DNA of 12,305 bases from Euperipatoides rowelli (GCA_003024985.2 PXIH01S0016935.1), one strand, 5' to 3'. Positions 1 to 8,505 are shown, counted from the stretch's first letter. Notes: generated from the letters alone by a model not told the origin. Program-made: numbers and translations.

Positions 1-112
1 TGCAGTGATGGCGCTCTTGTTCAGCAATGGCGCTATATACCTATGTTTTGACAAGAAATAAAGGGGGCGCCCTTGCTTGGTGGAGCGCTCTTGGTCGGCA
101 TTCTACGGTATT
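1..112. promoter_or_regulatory. G+C-richer segment upstream of a TATA box
   Basis: This stretch is visibly richer in G and C than the rest of the window. It contains GCGCTCTTG twice (11-19 and 85-93), ATGGCGCT twice and the palindromic core GGGCGCCC. It ends just before a TATA box and a plausible start codon, so I read it as a proximal promoter region, possibly cut by the window edge. It could instead be the end of an upstream repeat. No specific factor site is claimed. Confidence 0.3.
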
Positions 113-114
113 AG

Positions 115-122
115 TATATAAA
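115..122 (+). promoter_or_regulatory. TATA box candidate
   Basis: TATATAAA matches the TATA consensus. A CA dinucleotide at 146-147 lies about 32 bases downstream of its first base, the usual spacing for a TATA-directed start, which leaves a 5' leader of about 32 bases before the ATG at 179. Such words occur by chance in AT-rich DNA. The support is the combination with G+C-rich upstream DNA and a well-placed ATG and donor. Confidence 0.35.
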
Positions 123-178
123 ATGTAATATCATTCATCTTGGTACAGCAAGTACCCGCAATATTATAGCAATTAAAA

Positions 179-185
179 ATGGCTG
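179..185 (+). CDS. Possible first coding exon (Met-Ala-, donor after 185)
   Basis: An ATG with A at -3 and G at +4 starts Met-Ala. It is followed directly by CTG|GTGAG, a good donor with the intron beginning at 186, which would leave a phase-1 junction. Read through without splicing, the frame closes after about 20 codons, so any real protein depends on splicing. No downstream exon can be assigned with confidence. Several weak candidates (7815-7858, 5163 onwards) happen to fit the phase, as a third of random exons would. The gene could also extend past the window. Confidence 0.25.
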
Positions 186-549
186 GTGAGAATGAAATCA
201 CAGGAAATTCCAAGTTAAATGGTTTTTACTTGTTTTATTGATGTTAGAAAATCCGTTTTGCAGAATTAATTTTCCTGTTACGAATTTATAAAAAAAATAC
301 TCAAATCTATCGCGATATCGTATGTAATGTAGATCTTCCGATTGCTGGAACTCTTTATTTAATAGATACAAAGAATAATGTAATTTAAAAAATACCTAAA
401 TATTTATAGCTTATAAAATTACTTTTGATGCTTCAGTTTATTTAAAAATTATCTTTTTTTTTAGGCTAAATTATTCATATTTAAAAATGTGTAAAAATTA
501 AATCATGTTCTGTGAACGTTTAAAATTACAAGAGTTATTTATCTTTCCG
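186..549. other. AT-rich stretch without recognisable features
   Basis: If the donor at 186 is used, this is the start of an intron. It contains A/T-rich sequence with stops in all frames and only short simple runs. I see no gene, RNA or repeat. Confidence 0.5.
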
Positions 550-638
550 GATCTGATTTTTTTTTAATGGTTCTCTGAAAAAAAAAAAAAAAAAAAGATC
601 TGATTTTTTTTTAATGGTTCTCTGAAAAAAAAAAAAAA
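550..638 (+). repeat. 47-bp tandem duplication with A-tracts
   Basis: Two adjacent copies (550-596 and 597-638) both begin GATCTGATTTTTTTTTAATG, continue GTTCTCTG and end in an A-tract of 19 and 14 bases respectively. Apart from the A-tract length the copies look identical, which suggests a recent duplication by slippage or unequal exchange. Confidence 0.85.
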
Positions 639-898
639 GTAAATGGAACATGAAAAATAGTTCCCTCTAAAAAATATCGGTCTCATCTATGATTTCATAA
701 TCGCTCGAATTAGGAATTAAAATGTTAGAGAAATAAAGCAAAAATTACATCATGGAAATTTTACAACTCAGAGCAATCACAAATTAGATTTTTTTTTTTT
801 TTTTTTAAATCGAGATAAATACAGTATATAACAAATTAAACTTTTAGGTTACTTTTTTTTTACTAAGCTTACATGACGATTTTGAATTTAAAGTAGGG

Positions 899-948
899 AT
901 AATTTTACCTGAGACTTAGCTTATAAGCTAAGTCTCAGGCAAAATTAT
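899..948. repeat. Loop-less 50-bp palindrome
   Basis: Positions 908-939 form a perfect 32-bp palindrome (left half CCTGAGACTTAGCTTA, no spacer). After one mismatched pair (907/940) the symmetry continues eight more pairs per side, to 899 and 948. The outer bases are AT-rich, the core is not. It could be the fused inverted ends of a transposon, a template-switch product, or a site bound by a symmetric factor. No coding potential. Confidence 0.9.
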
Positions 949-1882
949 TAGTCTCTCAGAAACACAGTAAATCACAGCTTTGATTCGAGTCATTTCATCC
1001 GAGTTGTTTGTAAATAAAGCCTATTTTTTTTCCATTTAAGTCTTTTTTTTATCGAGTCATTTGTAATAGCTTAATAAGTAAATTTAAAGGTCAAACGTAA
1101 TAGATTATTTTTTATTATTGATTTTCAAAGATTTTAACTAAAAATGTCCACTAAATTTTTTTTTTTAAATGTTAATTACAATTTGATTTTTAAAATAATT
1201 GACTTTAGCTCCTCCCTCTTAAAACAACATTGTCCACTGTATACACCAGGGGAGATATTTTGTGATGTCATAGACTAGAAATGAATACAGCTTGCTATAC
1301 TTAACTATACAATATTTACTATCTTTGTCAGATTAAAGCTGGAAATCCTATGGACTAATTGTTTAAATACTTGTAAAAAATCAGAATCAAATTCATCCTT
1401 TGTGCTATTATGGTCCAATTTGTTTGTTTTTTTAAATCAAAATGACCTTTAATACAAGTTGAACATACCTCTATTTACATGTTAAATCATTACAAAAACA
1501 GCTGTAGAAATAATTTTGTCATCAAATTAATCTCAAACCCCCAAAAAATGTGAAAGCTTCAATTTGTAATCTCAGACTGAGGATAGCAATAGTCTTAATT
1601 TTATCTTTAAATAACTTTTTTTATGCATTTTAAATTTATTTTTTCCAGTGGAATTTTTTTTTTTATTAATTATCTTTGAAAATCAGTAATAAAAAATTAA
1701 AAATCCGTTACATCTGATCTTTAACAATATAATAGAATATTTTTTTACAGCTATAAAAAATGGCTGAAAAAGGAAAAGTTGTTTATTTTTTACAGAACAG
1801 TAAAAAAAAAAAGATAGTGTATGCATACAGGCGCCACCTATCTCTTACATATCAATGTATTCTTATGGAAATGTAATACTCG
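949..1882. other. AT-rich stretch, no gene found
   Basis: Many T-runs and A-runs and stop-dense frames. At 1759 a short frame opens with Met-Ala-Glu-Lys after a TTTTTTACAG acceptor-like sequence, but it is lysine-rich because of an A-run and ends after 39 codons, so I do not call it. I see nothing else here. Confidence 0.5.
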
Positions 1883-1923
1883 ATTTGAGTTGCATGTTTT
1901 GAGAACCAAACTGCAACTCAAAT
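1883..1923. repeat. 41-nt hairpin with perfect 12-bp outer stem
   Basis: ATTTGAGTTGCA (1883-1894) is exactly complementary to TGCAACTCAAAT (1912-1923). Inside, GTTTTG (1896-1901) can pair with CCAAAC (1906-1911) apart from one mismatch, leaving an AGAA loop and one bulged T. The result is an unusually regular stem-loop, though shorter than a typical microRNA precursor. Function unknown. Confidence 0.75.
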
Positions 1924-4141
1924 AGAGGCTCTGGTGTATATTATAAATTTTCCTGCCATATTTGTTGTAAATGTTGATATAGGTTCTCGAGTCATATTCT
2001 ACAAGTCTGGTTATCTTTTTTTTTTTTTTAAATATTGTTTTGCTCAGTAGGGTCTAGCATGGGATTTGCTTAATTAATCGCAGGTGAAGCATTAAAACAA
2101 ATAATAAACTGTTGCATTAACTTTGAAATTATTTTCACTGCCATCTCTTATGGGATTTTGACAAATTGACAATTAGGGGGTTTAGGAGTACAGACCCAGC
2201 TTAATTGGTCTTATATTGAATTCCCTCCCACTTCAATGGACACTATTGATTGAAAGCTGATACATCAAAATTATGATTATGAAAAATTACGATATTCCTC
2301 TCACTTAACTCCTTGGACGAGATGATGTAAAGCTTATTACCCTAAATACACACACTGAGATTAAAAAAAAATAATTTAATCCATTGATAGTACACCCTTG
2401 TTGGTGAACACTTTTATTGAAACAACTTGAAATTATTAGTTTTGGCAGAACGGAAGATTAAAGAATAATGTGATGTACTGTTTACGTTTTAAAAAAACAA
2501 TTACATAAGATATTTTTTTGTTTGTTTCCTTGAAGAATGGTTTTATCTGGATTAGGTTTTTTTTTTTTTTTTTGGAAAAGTTACAGTCAGTATGTAAGTA
2601 AAGTATATTCCTAAGATGCTAGTTGTTGTCATTCTTTTCGAAATCAGATTTGTATTTGGATTTATTTTTTAATATACAGTACATTTTAGTGAAACAATTT
2701 TCTTTTTTTCCTCCGGCTATTCATGAATAACTTAAAAGCACATAAGGCTAAATGTTTTTAGCTTTTATTATTGTTTTAAACGTTTAAATAAAATTTAATC
2801 GTACCGTATTTAATTTTCCTAAGAATGTAAATAGTTAGCTTTTTTGTTATCCTTCACGTCTAAAAATGACTAGTAATGAGTGGCCTATGCGATCGTCAAG
2901 TCATAAATGTAATTTTATTTTTTAGTAATTTCCTTACAGTTGTATTTAAAAATAATCCTTAACCTTAACACACCCTGACCCGATGGATACAAAGGATCTA
3001 TAGCTTTAATCCCATTCCGATCATTGGATAAAATTTTTAGTTTTTTTTTAGCATGAAGCATGCATAATGAAAGCTCATGGAGGGCCCTCAATAGATCCTA
3101 GCCTAATTCGCAATGTACATAAGGCCCATTGCATAATTATAAAAGTGAAATGAAATAGAATATAAGAATTAAAATTTTAACTGCAGTCAAATTTGATACG
3201 ATCAAAGCAACAAAATTACTTTGATTGATTTTGATGAAAATAATGTTTCCCCTTCCCTACAAGAAACATTAGTAGTATAAGAATTGATATCAGAACTGCA
3301 GGTACTGTATATACTGTACAATATATTTTTGTTCATTTTCAAAAAGGTTAATGAAAATACAAATTTTACCTTTAGTACAATTTTCTTAATTACAATATGG
3401 GGGAAGGTGAAAATAAATAGGGAAGGATTCCTAGTGGTATACAAATACAATTAAGAGTGAAAAAGATTTGGGGGGGAGGGAGCATATCATTTTGACAAGA
3501 TGCGGGCCATCTAGTCAATTGAGGAGAACTTTGAAATTTTATTGGTTAACGTCACGTCTAAAATTATTCCATTTCAAGTCTCGGGAATTTTTAAACATTT
3601 TATTGCAAGCGAAAAAAAAAACATATGTAGGCCTATACATATAATATTTCCATTGAAGATTATAAAATTAGTAGCAATAATTCAATGTGTGCTTCAGGAT
3701 AGATTCTGAAATGATATTTTAATTATTTGATATAAAGTAAATATTTATTTCCCGAATCATTTCTAATTTTAAAACTCGCAATTTATATTACAGTATGTAT
3801 TGTATACAAAATATATTATTTGTATTTTTAGACAAATATTTTTATTTCGTTATATACTCTATATTGTACAGTATAATTAAACTGTATAAATAGTATATAG
3901 TAAAAGAGAAAGAAAACACACTAGTATCCTAGGATATTGATCATACTAAGTATGGTCATGTATTAAGTCACGGTGATATAATTCCCAAGGAATGATAAAC
4001 GTTTTTTTATGATGATGAATTGATTGTGTGTGTGTAAATTGTACCTCAATTGTATATTATTGTTCAAATTACTTGAATAAAATTTTAGTCTAATTTTTTT
4101 TATATTGGTGTTTTGTAATGATGCTACGTTGTTTAATATAC
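1924..4141. other. Long non-coding AT-rich stretch
   Basis: No exon, RNA gene or clear repeat family was recognised. It holds homopolymer tracts (T-runs near 2018 and 2559), a poly-G patch near 3470, a TAGGCCTA word near 3627 and clusters of TACTGTA/TACAGTA words, notably 3300-3325 and 3855-3900. The short segment 2058-2093 sits between an acceptor-like and a donor-like sequence but has stops in all three frames. Intron or intergenic DNA. Confidence 0.55.
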
Positions 4142-4215
4142 CAAGGGTGCCCAAATTTTTAAGTATTGCGGTCCACTCATTCATGCCAAAATTGTTATCG
4201 GTCTACCATCTACTA
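4142..4215 (+). mobile_element. Degraded hAT-type transposon end
   Basis: The segment starts CAAGGGTGCCCAAATTTTT, followed by GCGGTCCACTC and, a little later, TCGGTCTACCATC. This is the familiar pattern of many animal hAT (Charlie-like) termini: CAGGGGTGCCCAAA followed by repeated GCGGACCAC-type words. No matching inverted end or 8-bp target duplication was found downstream, so it appears truncated or very diverged. A second hAT-like word, GGGGTTGAGAAC near 4720-4734, does not pair with it. Confidence 0.4.
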
Positions 4216-5533
4216 TTCCATTTAAGTATCAAAAAATAGAAATAATAAATCAAAAATGTATTTTCATTCAAAAATTATTAATTTTACTTTGTTTTTACTT
4301 ATTAGACACGTGTTGTAACAGACTTATCAAGCTCGTAAGATCTTATTGCAATGCACAAGCATGTGATCAAATGCTCATCTGACTGCAACAATGACAAAAT
4401 GATATTTAGTAAAGCTATCATTTTTATAATCTTCAAATCTAAACTATTTTGCGATCAACGTTCTGGACACCTTTGATATATATACCTATACATTCTTCCT
4501 TTTTATTTATTTTCATTTGTAAAAAAAATCATGTAGAATACTTTTATTTTTATGTAGAAATAAAATTCTGAAATATATATAATTTTATATTAATTGCTCT
4601 GTGTAAGATAAATTTTATTTCCATCTACTTAATATTCAAGGAAGATTGTTTATATTATTTTTTTTTAAAATAATATGCAAGGAAAATCGTTTATGTTCTC
4701 ATTTTTTAACAGCTAGGCAGGGGTTGAGAACTTATGTCTCTGACCATTGGTCTCTATTTACTGACTGTAGTTAGTTTTATTTTGTTGCAGTATCAACAAT
4801 CGCAGAACATAAACCAGGTCTAGCATGTACTGTGTATTCATATGATAGTGGTCATTTTGTGACACAGTATATACAGTAGCTGTTTTTTTTTAACATTTTA
4901 TATTTAAATTTTAAATATGAAATTCTGTCTGTAAAATGATAAAGTATACGTGCACAGTATGTAAAATTATATATACTGTATAGAAATTATAAGCATATTA
5001 CAGTATTAAAATGATTGCCCGTATACATTTTTAAACAAAATTACCTACAAGTAAAATTATGTACGTGTGACCCTTGGAATTTTAACTTTTTGTCCTGTTG
5101 TGTTTTTTGTTAAAAAAAAAGGTTTCTGACTCATGGATTAAATGACGTATTATATTTTACAGAAAACCTGAATTGCACCAATTGGGTTGCTTTTCAATCC
5201 CATCAAACAATTAGTTTCCGATTATATTGGAGAAAAAGTCTGTAGCCGCCATATTGAATGGTAATCTCCCAGCACTCTTCTGTGTTAATATAACATGGAA
5301 TAATTAATTATAAAATGTACATTCATGCAAAACATTTTCTGTTAAATTTGATAAAGTTGTTGAGTGGAACAAAATTATTTTATAATAGCATATAATATTA
5401 GTTCTTTGCCTTTGAAAGTATAGCTATGCCAAAGTTTGGTCATAGTGTCAGGCTTGTGTTTTTCTATGCACTTTTCTTAAAAGAAAAGTAGCTGTTCAAG
5501 TTATCAAAAGAAATCATATCTCTACATTGTTAT
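4216..5533. other. AT-rich non-coding stretch
   Basis: Two acceptor-like sites are followed by short open frames: TTTTATTTTGTTGCAG ending at 4790 (28 codons, then a stop) and TTATATTTTACAG ending at 5162 (26 codons, then a stop at 5243). Neither has a convincing donor or known domain, so they are not called. An 18-base palindromic pair with an AA spacer (5470-5489) lies just before the transposon at 5542. Confidence 0.5.
5245..5256 (-). promoter_or_regulatory. YY1-like motif
   Basis: GCCGCCATATTG is a close match to the reverse complement of the YY1 consensus (AANATGGCGGC). It sits in a small G+C-richer patch without an obvious promoter around it. YY1 sites also occur in transposon promoters, so the meaning is uncertain. 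Confidence 0.25.
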
Positions 5534-5541
5534 CTCACCAT
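5534..5541. repeat. Left 8-bp target-site duplication
   Basis: CTCACCAT immediately precedes the CAG terminus of the element at 5542. The identical octamer follows the element's other end at 6182-6189. Confidence 0.8.
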
Positions 5542-5660
5542 CAGGACTCAAAATTAGTGGAAGCCCAGTAGCCTGAGACTACTAATTGGTTGCGATGCTA
5601 CTTGAAAATTTAGAGGTAGCCTGTCAGTCTACCGGTAAAAATGTAAAAAAAAAAAAAATA

Positions 5661-5754
5661 CAGTTAAATCCCTCTAGTCTGAATTAATCTGGATCAAGCT
5701 CTGTTCTGACTGTCGAGTTGTTCGGATTGTACAGAATTTCTATATAATCCATTT
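5661..5754 (+). mobile_element. Possible nested TA-flanked transposon end
   Basis: Inside the hAT-like element, a TA is followed by CAGTTAAATCCCTCTAGTCT and then words such as GTTCGGATTGTACAG. A TA target and a CAGT-type end with repeated TTCGGATT-like words resemble pogo/Tigger or other Tc1-mariner MITE ends. I could not find the matching inverted end before 6090, so only one terminus is supported. Confidence 0.3.
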
Positions 5755-5789
5755 AAAAAAAAAAAAAAAAAAATTCTTGAATTATTTTT

Positions 5790-5877
5790 AATAGACAAGG
5801 GAAATGGTTGGTCTGAGATCCAGATGCTAGTACTCTAACACCTGGATTTCGGACCTACCATTTTCCTGCAGCCTATT
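5790..5877. repeat. 88-nt imperfect hairpin flanked by A19 and T17 tracts
   Basis: The left arm (5790-5823: AATAG, GGGAAATGG, GGTC, ATCCAG) pairs with the right arm (5842-5877: CTGGAT, GGACC, CCATTTTCC, CTATT). Several of the differences are G-U compatible in RNA, and a 2-nt bulge lies near the base. A further T-A and G-C pair leaves a loop of about 12 nt. Outside the arms an A19 run (5755-5773) faces a T17 run (5890-5906), extending the inverted symmetry. Size and shape are like a microRNA precursor, but MITE-derived hairpins look the same and there is no expression evidence. Confidence 0.7.
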
Positions 5878-6181
5878 AATCAAAAAAAATTTTTTTTTTT
5901 TTTTTTGTTTGGACTGGGCTAGGAATATGTCGATACTAGCTCGTACTCGATACTATCTTTAATACCAGCGACTGATGGAATCCTACAATTAATACCAGTG
6001 TAGACTTATTAGGGTATCAACTTTGCATGTATCAAACTAAAAAAATAAGTAAAAATGTTCTGAATAATTGGATTGTTTTTCTACAGAAAATTTGGGCCAC
6101 TACAAAAACACCCGGGCTACTGGTACATTAAGAGTGGTAGTCCGGTGGGCTACCACCAAAAAATTCTAATTTCTAGTGCTG

Positions 6182-6189
6182 CTCACCAT
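6182..6189. repeat. Right 8-bp target-site duplication
   Basis: CTCACCAT directly after the CAG-complement end at 6181, identical to 5534-5541. Confidence 0.8.
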
Positions 6190-6672
6190 ATCGAAAATAT
6201 TTTGAAATTCTGAAAATAACTTTTGATCATCATAATTAGAATTATCACAAAACAAATACTTATTAAATATTTTAGTAATTAGTAATCTTCTTAGAGGTCA
6301 AGAGAAATACAATGTTCTTAAAATCTTTATGGGAGATTGATACTACAGTATATTCGGTAAACAAAAACATTTGCAGTCTAAATACTGTATATTGGAACTA
6401 GATTTGCTGACACCACAAAATTTAACCATTTAGTAAATCAACATTGGGATTCAGATCCAAACTATATGGGTCACTTTGACATGCTAAATTATTTTGTTTT
6501 GGCAGAGAACAAAACTAAAGCTGGTGCCATTTCATTAAAAAATAAATGTTGCAGACATGTGGGCCACCTCCAGAAAAGCCTGAAGACTAGCTTTTAGAAA
6601 ACTAATAACTGGAAATTTGAGTTCTTTATTTAAACATGGTTGTATACAATAGTTCATGAAACTGGTTATTTT
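6190..6672. other. AT-rich stretch, no gene found
   Basis: It contains TACAGTATA and TACTGTATA words (near 6353 and 6383) and stop-dense frames. I see no exon with good splice sites and no repeat. Confidence 0.5.
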
Positions 6673-6717
6673 ATTAAAATAATATTCCAAAGAAATACTT
6701 TGGAATATTATTTTAAT
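6673..6717. repeat. Perfect 20-bp stem hairpin with 5-nt loop
   Basis: ATTAAAATAATATTCCAAAG (6673-6692) is followed by AAATA and then the exact reverse complement (6698-6717). Twenty matched pairs without a mismatch mean a recent origin or selection. The tight loop is unlike most microRNA precursors and fits a template-switch inversion. Confidence 0.9.
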
Positions 6718-7529
6718 GTATTTAATCACTTGTATTTTCATTATAAAGCAGTTTGATTATGGCTTGAATAAAATTAAAAATGTATTTTTTTAAAAAAATG
6801 CTTATTAAATAAAATAATTATTTTTGAACTTTTTTTCCAAATAGGCACTGCTCACTCTGAAAAAAAAATAAACTATTTAAGCTGTCACCATATAAAATTG
6901 CTCTTCAGACAAATTAACAGTGCTACTTTCAATCCAAATATTTTGCGTAAGTGGTAATTCAGCCGATTTTAGTCTAAACCGAAGGCTTCAATCACAATCT
7001 TAATATGAACATTAAAAAATTTATTATGGTGTATTATGAAAAAAAAAACTTTTTTCTTCTTCTTAATAATACAACTTTTATTACAATATTCATCAAATAT
7101 AGAAAATATTAAATAATATTTATTATACAACTAACTTTCTCTATCAAAGAAATATACAGTATATTCCTTTATGTATTGCTTCCAAACCTTCTATTTTTCA
7201 CTTGTTGAAATACTCTTATTCCAAAATAACATCCATATAAATTTTATTTTTCTTGATTCTAAAGCATTTTTTTTTTAAGAAATTGCCTCATATAGAGGAA
7301 ATTGCATTCATATTTTATTATCACAATTATTGTATTTTTAGTCTTTATCTGTTCGACATTAACTTTAGAAACTCAAGAATTGGCTCTTCTCAATGGCGGA
7401 TATTCTGACTTCCGATCTTCCATTTTTACAGCCTATGTCTGGTTCATCTGCAGTTCAGAATTTAACAACTTTCTGCATACAGAGGAAACAAACTGAGTAC
7501 TTAGGCTCAGAAAAAAAACGAGAAGTACT
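6718..7529. other. AT-rich non-coding stretch
   Basis: A/T tracts dominate. A short plus-strand frame at 7302-7496 has a hydrophobic start, but it lacks codon-level or homology support and is bounded by ordinary AT-rich DNA. I treat it as chance. The segment 7434-7490 lies between two CAG sites but has no recognisable product. Confidence 0.45.
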
Positions 7530-7735
7530 GTGCCCTTTGGTGATCTAACCAAGTACCTGGAGTATATATACAAGCGCCTGGTGGCTGTGCTTGTTTCCAC
7601 CCGACCACCATGCCTTGACAAAACAAAAGTTTTGTATTGGCAAAACAATAAAGTCCTCATGAAGAATATACAAGGTGTCACAAATTATGGCAAGACTTTA
7701 ATGTTCGCCAAAATAAAATCAATCAATCAAATGAA
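7530..7735 (+). mobile_element. Possible retroelement 3' portion with AATC repeats
   Basis: A G+C-richer block (about 7530-7620, including CAAGCGCCTGGTGGCTGTGC) is followed by AT-rich DNA with an AATAAA (7645-7650), and then a tail with AATAAAATCAATCAATCAAA and an A-run. A unique body ending in AATAAA and a short tandem tail is typical of SINE or non-LTR retrotransposon 3' ends. No reverse transcriptase or clear pol III promoter boxes are visible, and open frames on both strands here are likely incidental. Confidence 0.25.
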
Positions 7736-8494
7736 AAAATAATTGATCAATATAGATGGAGTTGGAACAGTGTGAAAACAGGCACTTCAACTTCACAATT
7801 CTTATGCTCAACAGATATGGGTGCCTTTTATTGCTCATTCATTTTGAGACATATCCGAGTAAGTAGCCACAGTAAAGTTCTCTTAAAAGAATAAAAAAGG
7901 AATAATTCCAATTAAGAAAAGTAGAGTATCGAACTTCATAGTGTTATAACCCGCTTGCATTTGTTTTACAGTACTTTCAAGATTGTGAATATTCTGATTT
8001 TAAAGTTGTACATTCTAGAATCTAGATACTGTATATAAATGTATTTGGTTCAATTGTATGAAAGATACACTTGAAAATATTATACTTACATCCAACTTCC
8101 ATAATTGATACAGTATTAAGTGGTTTTAGATTCCCAAATTCAGCACAACCTTTTGAAAAATATAACTTACTGATTTTGACCGCTGCTTAGTAATCTTGCC
8201 AGGACACCATCCGTAAATAATTTTTTTTAAAAACGAACATTTTGATGAAGAATAGAAAGTTATATACATTAAAAAAAAATAAAAAGATATACATTATAAA
8301 TAAAGTTTATATTTTAAAATTAAAAATTCTGATTTAAAGAATTTTCATTATTTTTTTAATGGATAAACTTCAGCTTTTGTGCTGACTTACATTCTTAGAA
8401 TTCAAACGCTATTTCTTCTGAATAGTTTCTGTATATAAATATTTTAAAAATAAGTCTTTGGATTATCCCTGTAACTTCTCATATCCACCAGAGG
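7736..8494. other. AT-rich stretch with one weak exon candidate
   Basis: Positions 7815-7858 lie between an acceptor-like CTCAACAG and a perfect donor GTAAGT, and are open in two frames. At 44 bases with no recognisable product it is only a candidate. On the minus strand a GTAAGT donor at about 8169-8174 follows a short open segment without an upstream acceptor. The rest is A/T tracts. Confidence 0.4.
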
Positions 8495-8505
8495 CAGTGG
8501 TGTAG
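8495..8505 (+). repeat. CAGTGGTGTAG word, copy 1 (possible transposon end)
   Basis: This 11-base word recurs inverted at 9898-9908 and direct at 11970-11980. A CAG start suggests a hAT-like terminus, with 8495-9908 as a possible 1.4-kb element. Flanking octamers ACCAGAGG and CCCAAGGA are not a clean duplication, so the element is unproven. A shared TGTAG(G)CCTAAATATT follows both direct copies (near 8577 and 11992). Confidence 0.35.

Larger units (their letters stand above)
5542..6181. mobile_element. Non-autonomous hAT-like DNA transposon (640 bp)
   Basis: The element begins CAGGACTCAAAATTAG and ends with the complement of CAGCACTAGAAATTAG, giving 16-bp terminal inverted repeats with 13 matches. 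It is flanked by perfect 8-bp duplications, CTCACCAT. CAG termini with 8-bp target duplications are characteristic of the hAT superfamily. Both ends (about 5560-5640 and 6095-6165) carry several copies of GTAGCC/GGCTAC-type words in opposite orientations, resembling subterminal transposase-binding repeats. There is no transposase frame, so it would need help in trans. The centre contains A/T tracts, a hairpin and perhaps a nested insertion. P-type elements also make 8-bp duplications and remain a less likely alternative. Confidence 0.75.

Noticed and set aside
1759-1875. Plus-strand 39-codon frame starting Met-Ala-Glu-Lys after TTTTTTACAG
   Set aside because: Its lysines come from an A-run and the rest has no recognisable features. 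Too short without other support.
2058-2093. Exon-like 36 bases between TTTTGCTCAG and CAG|GTGAAG
   Set aside because: Stops in all three frames. At most a non-coding exon, with no evidence for one.
3202-3450. Minus-strand 82-codon frame
   Set aside because: Composition follows the local A/T bias, no domain is recognisable, and no splice or promoter context supports it.
3963-4184. Minus-strand 73-codon frame overlapping the hAT-like end
   Set aside because: It overlaps a transposon terminus and is rich in Asn/Ile/Leu, as expected from AT-rich non-coding DNA.
4142-4741. A single 600-bp hAT element ending at GGGGTTGAGAACTTATG
   Set aside because: The two ends match poorly as inverted repeats and the flanking octamers differ (TAATATAC versus TCTCTGAC).
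6535-6741. Minus-strand 68-codon frame
   Set aside because: It runs through the perfect 20-bp hairpin at 6673-6717, which would force a palindromic coding segment. No family resemblance.
7302-7496. Plus-strand 64-codon frame with hydrophobic start
   Set aside because: It resembles a signal peptide only at the start, and the remainder shows no domain. No promoter, and poly-T precedes it.
7433-7742. Overlapping 82-codon (minus) and 70-codon (plus) frames
   Set aside because: Both cover the putative retroelement body. Neither resembles a reverse transcriptase, endonuclease or known gene.
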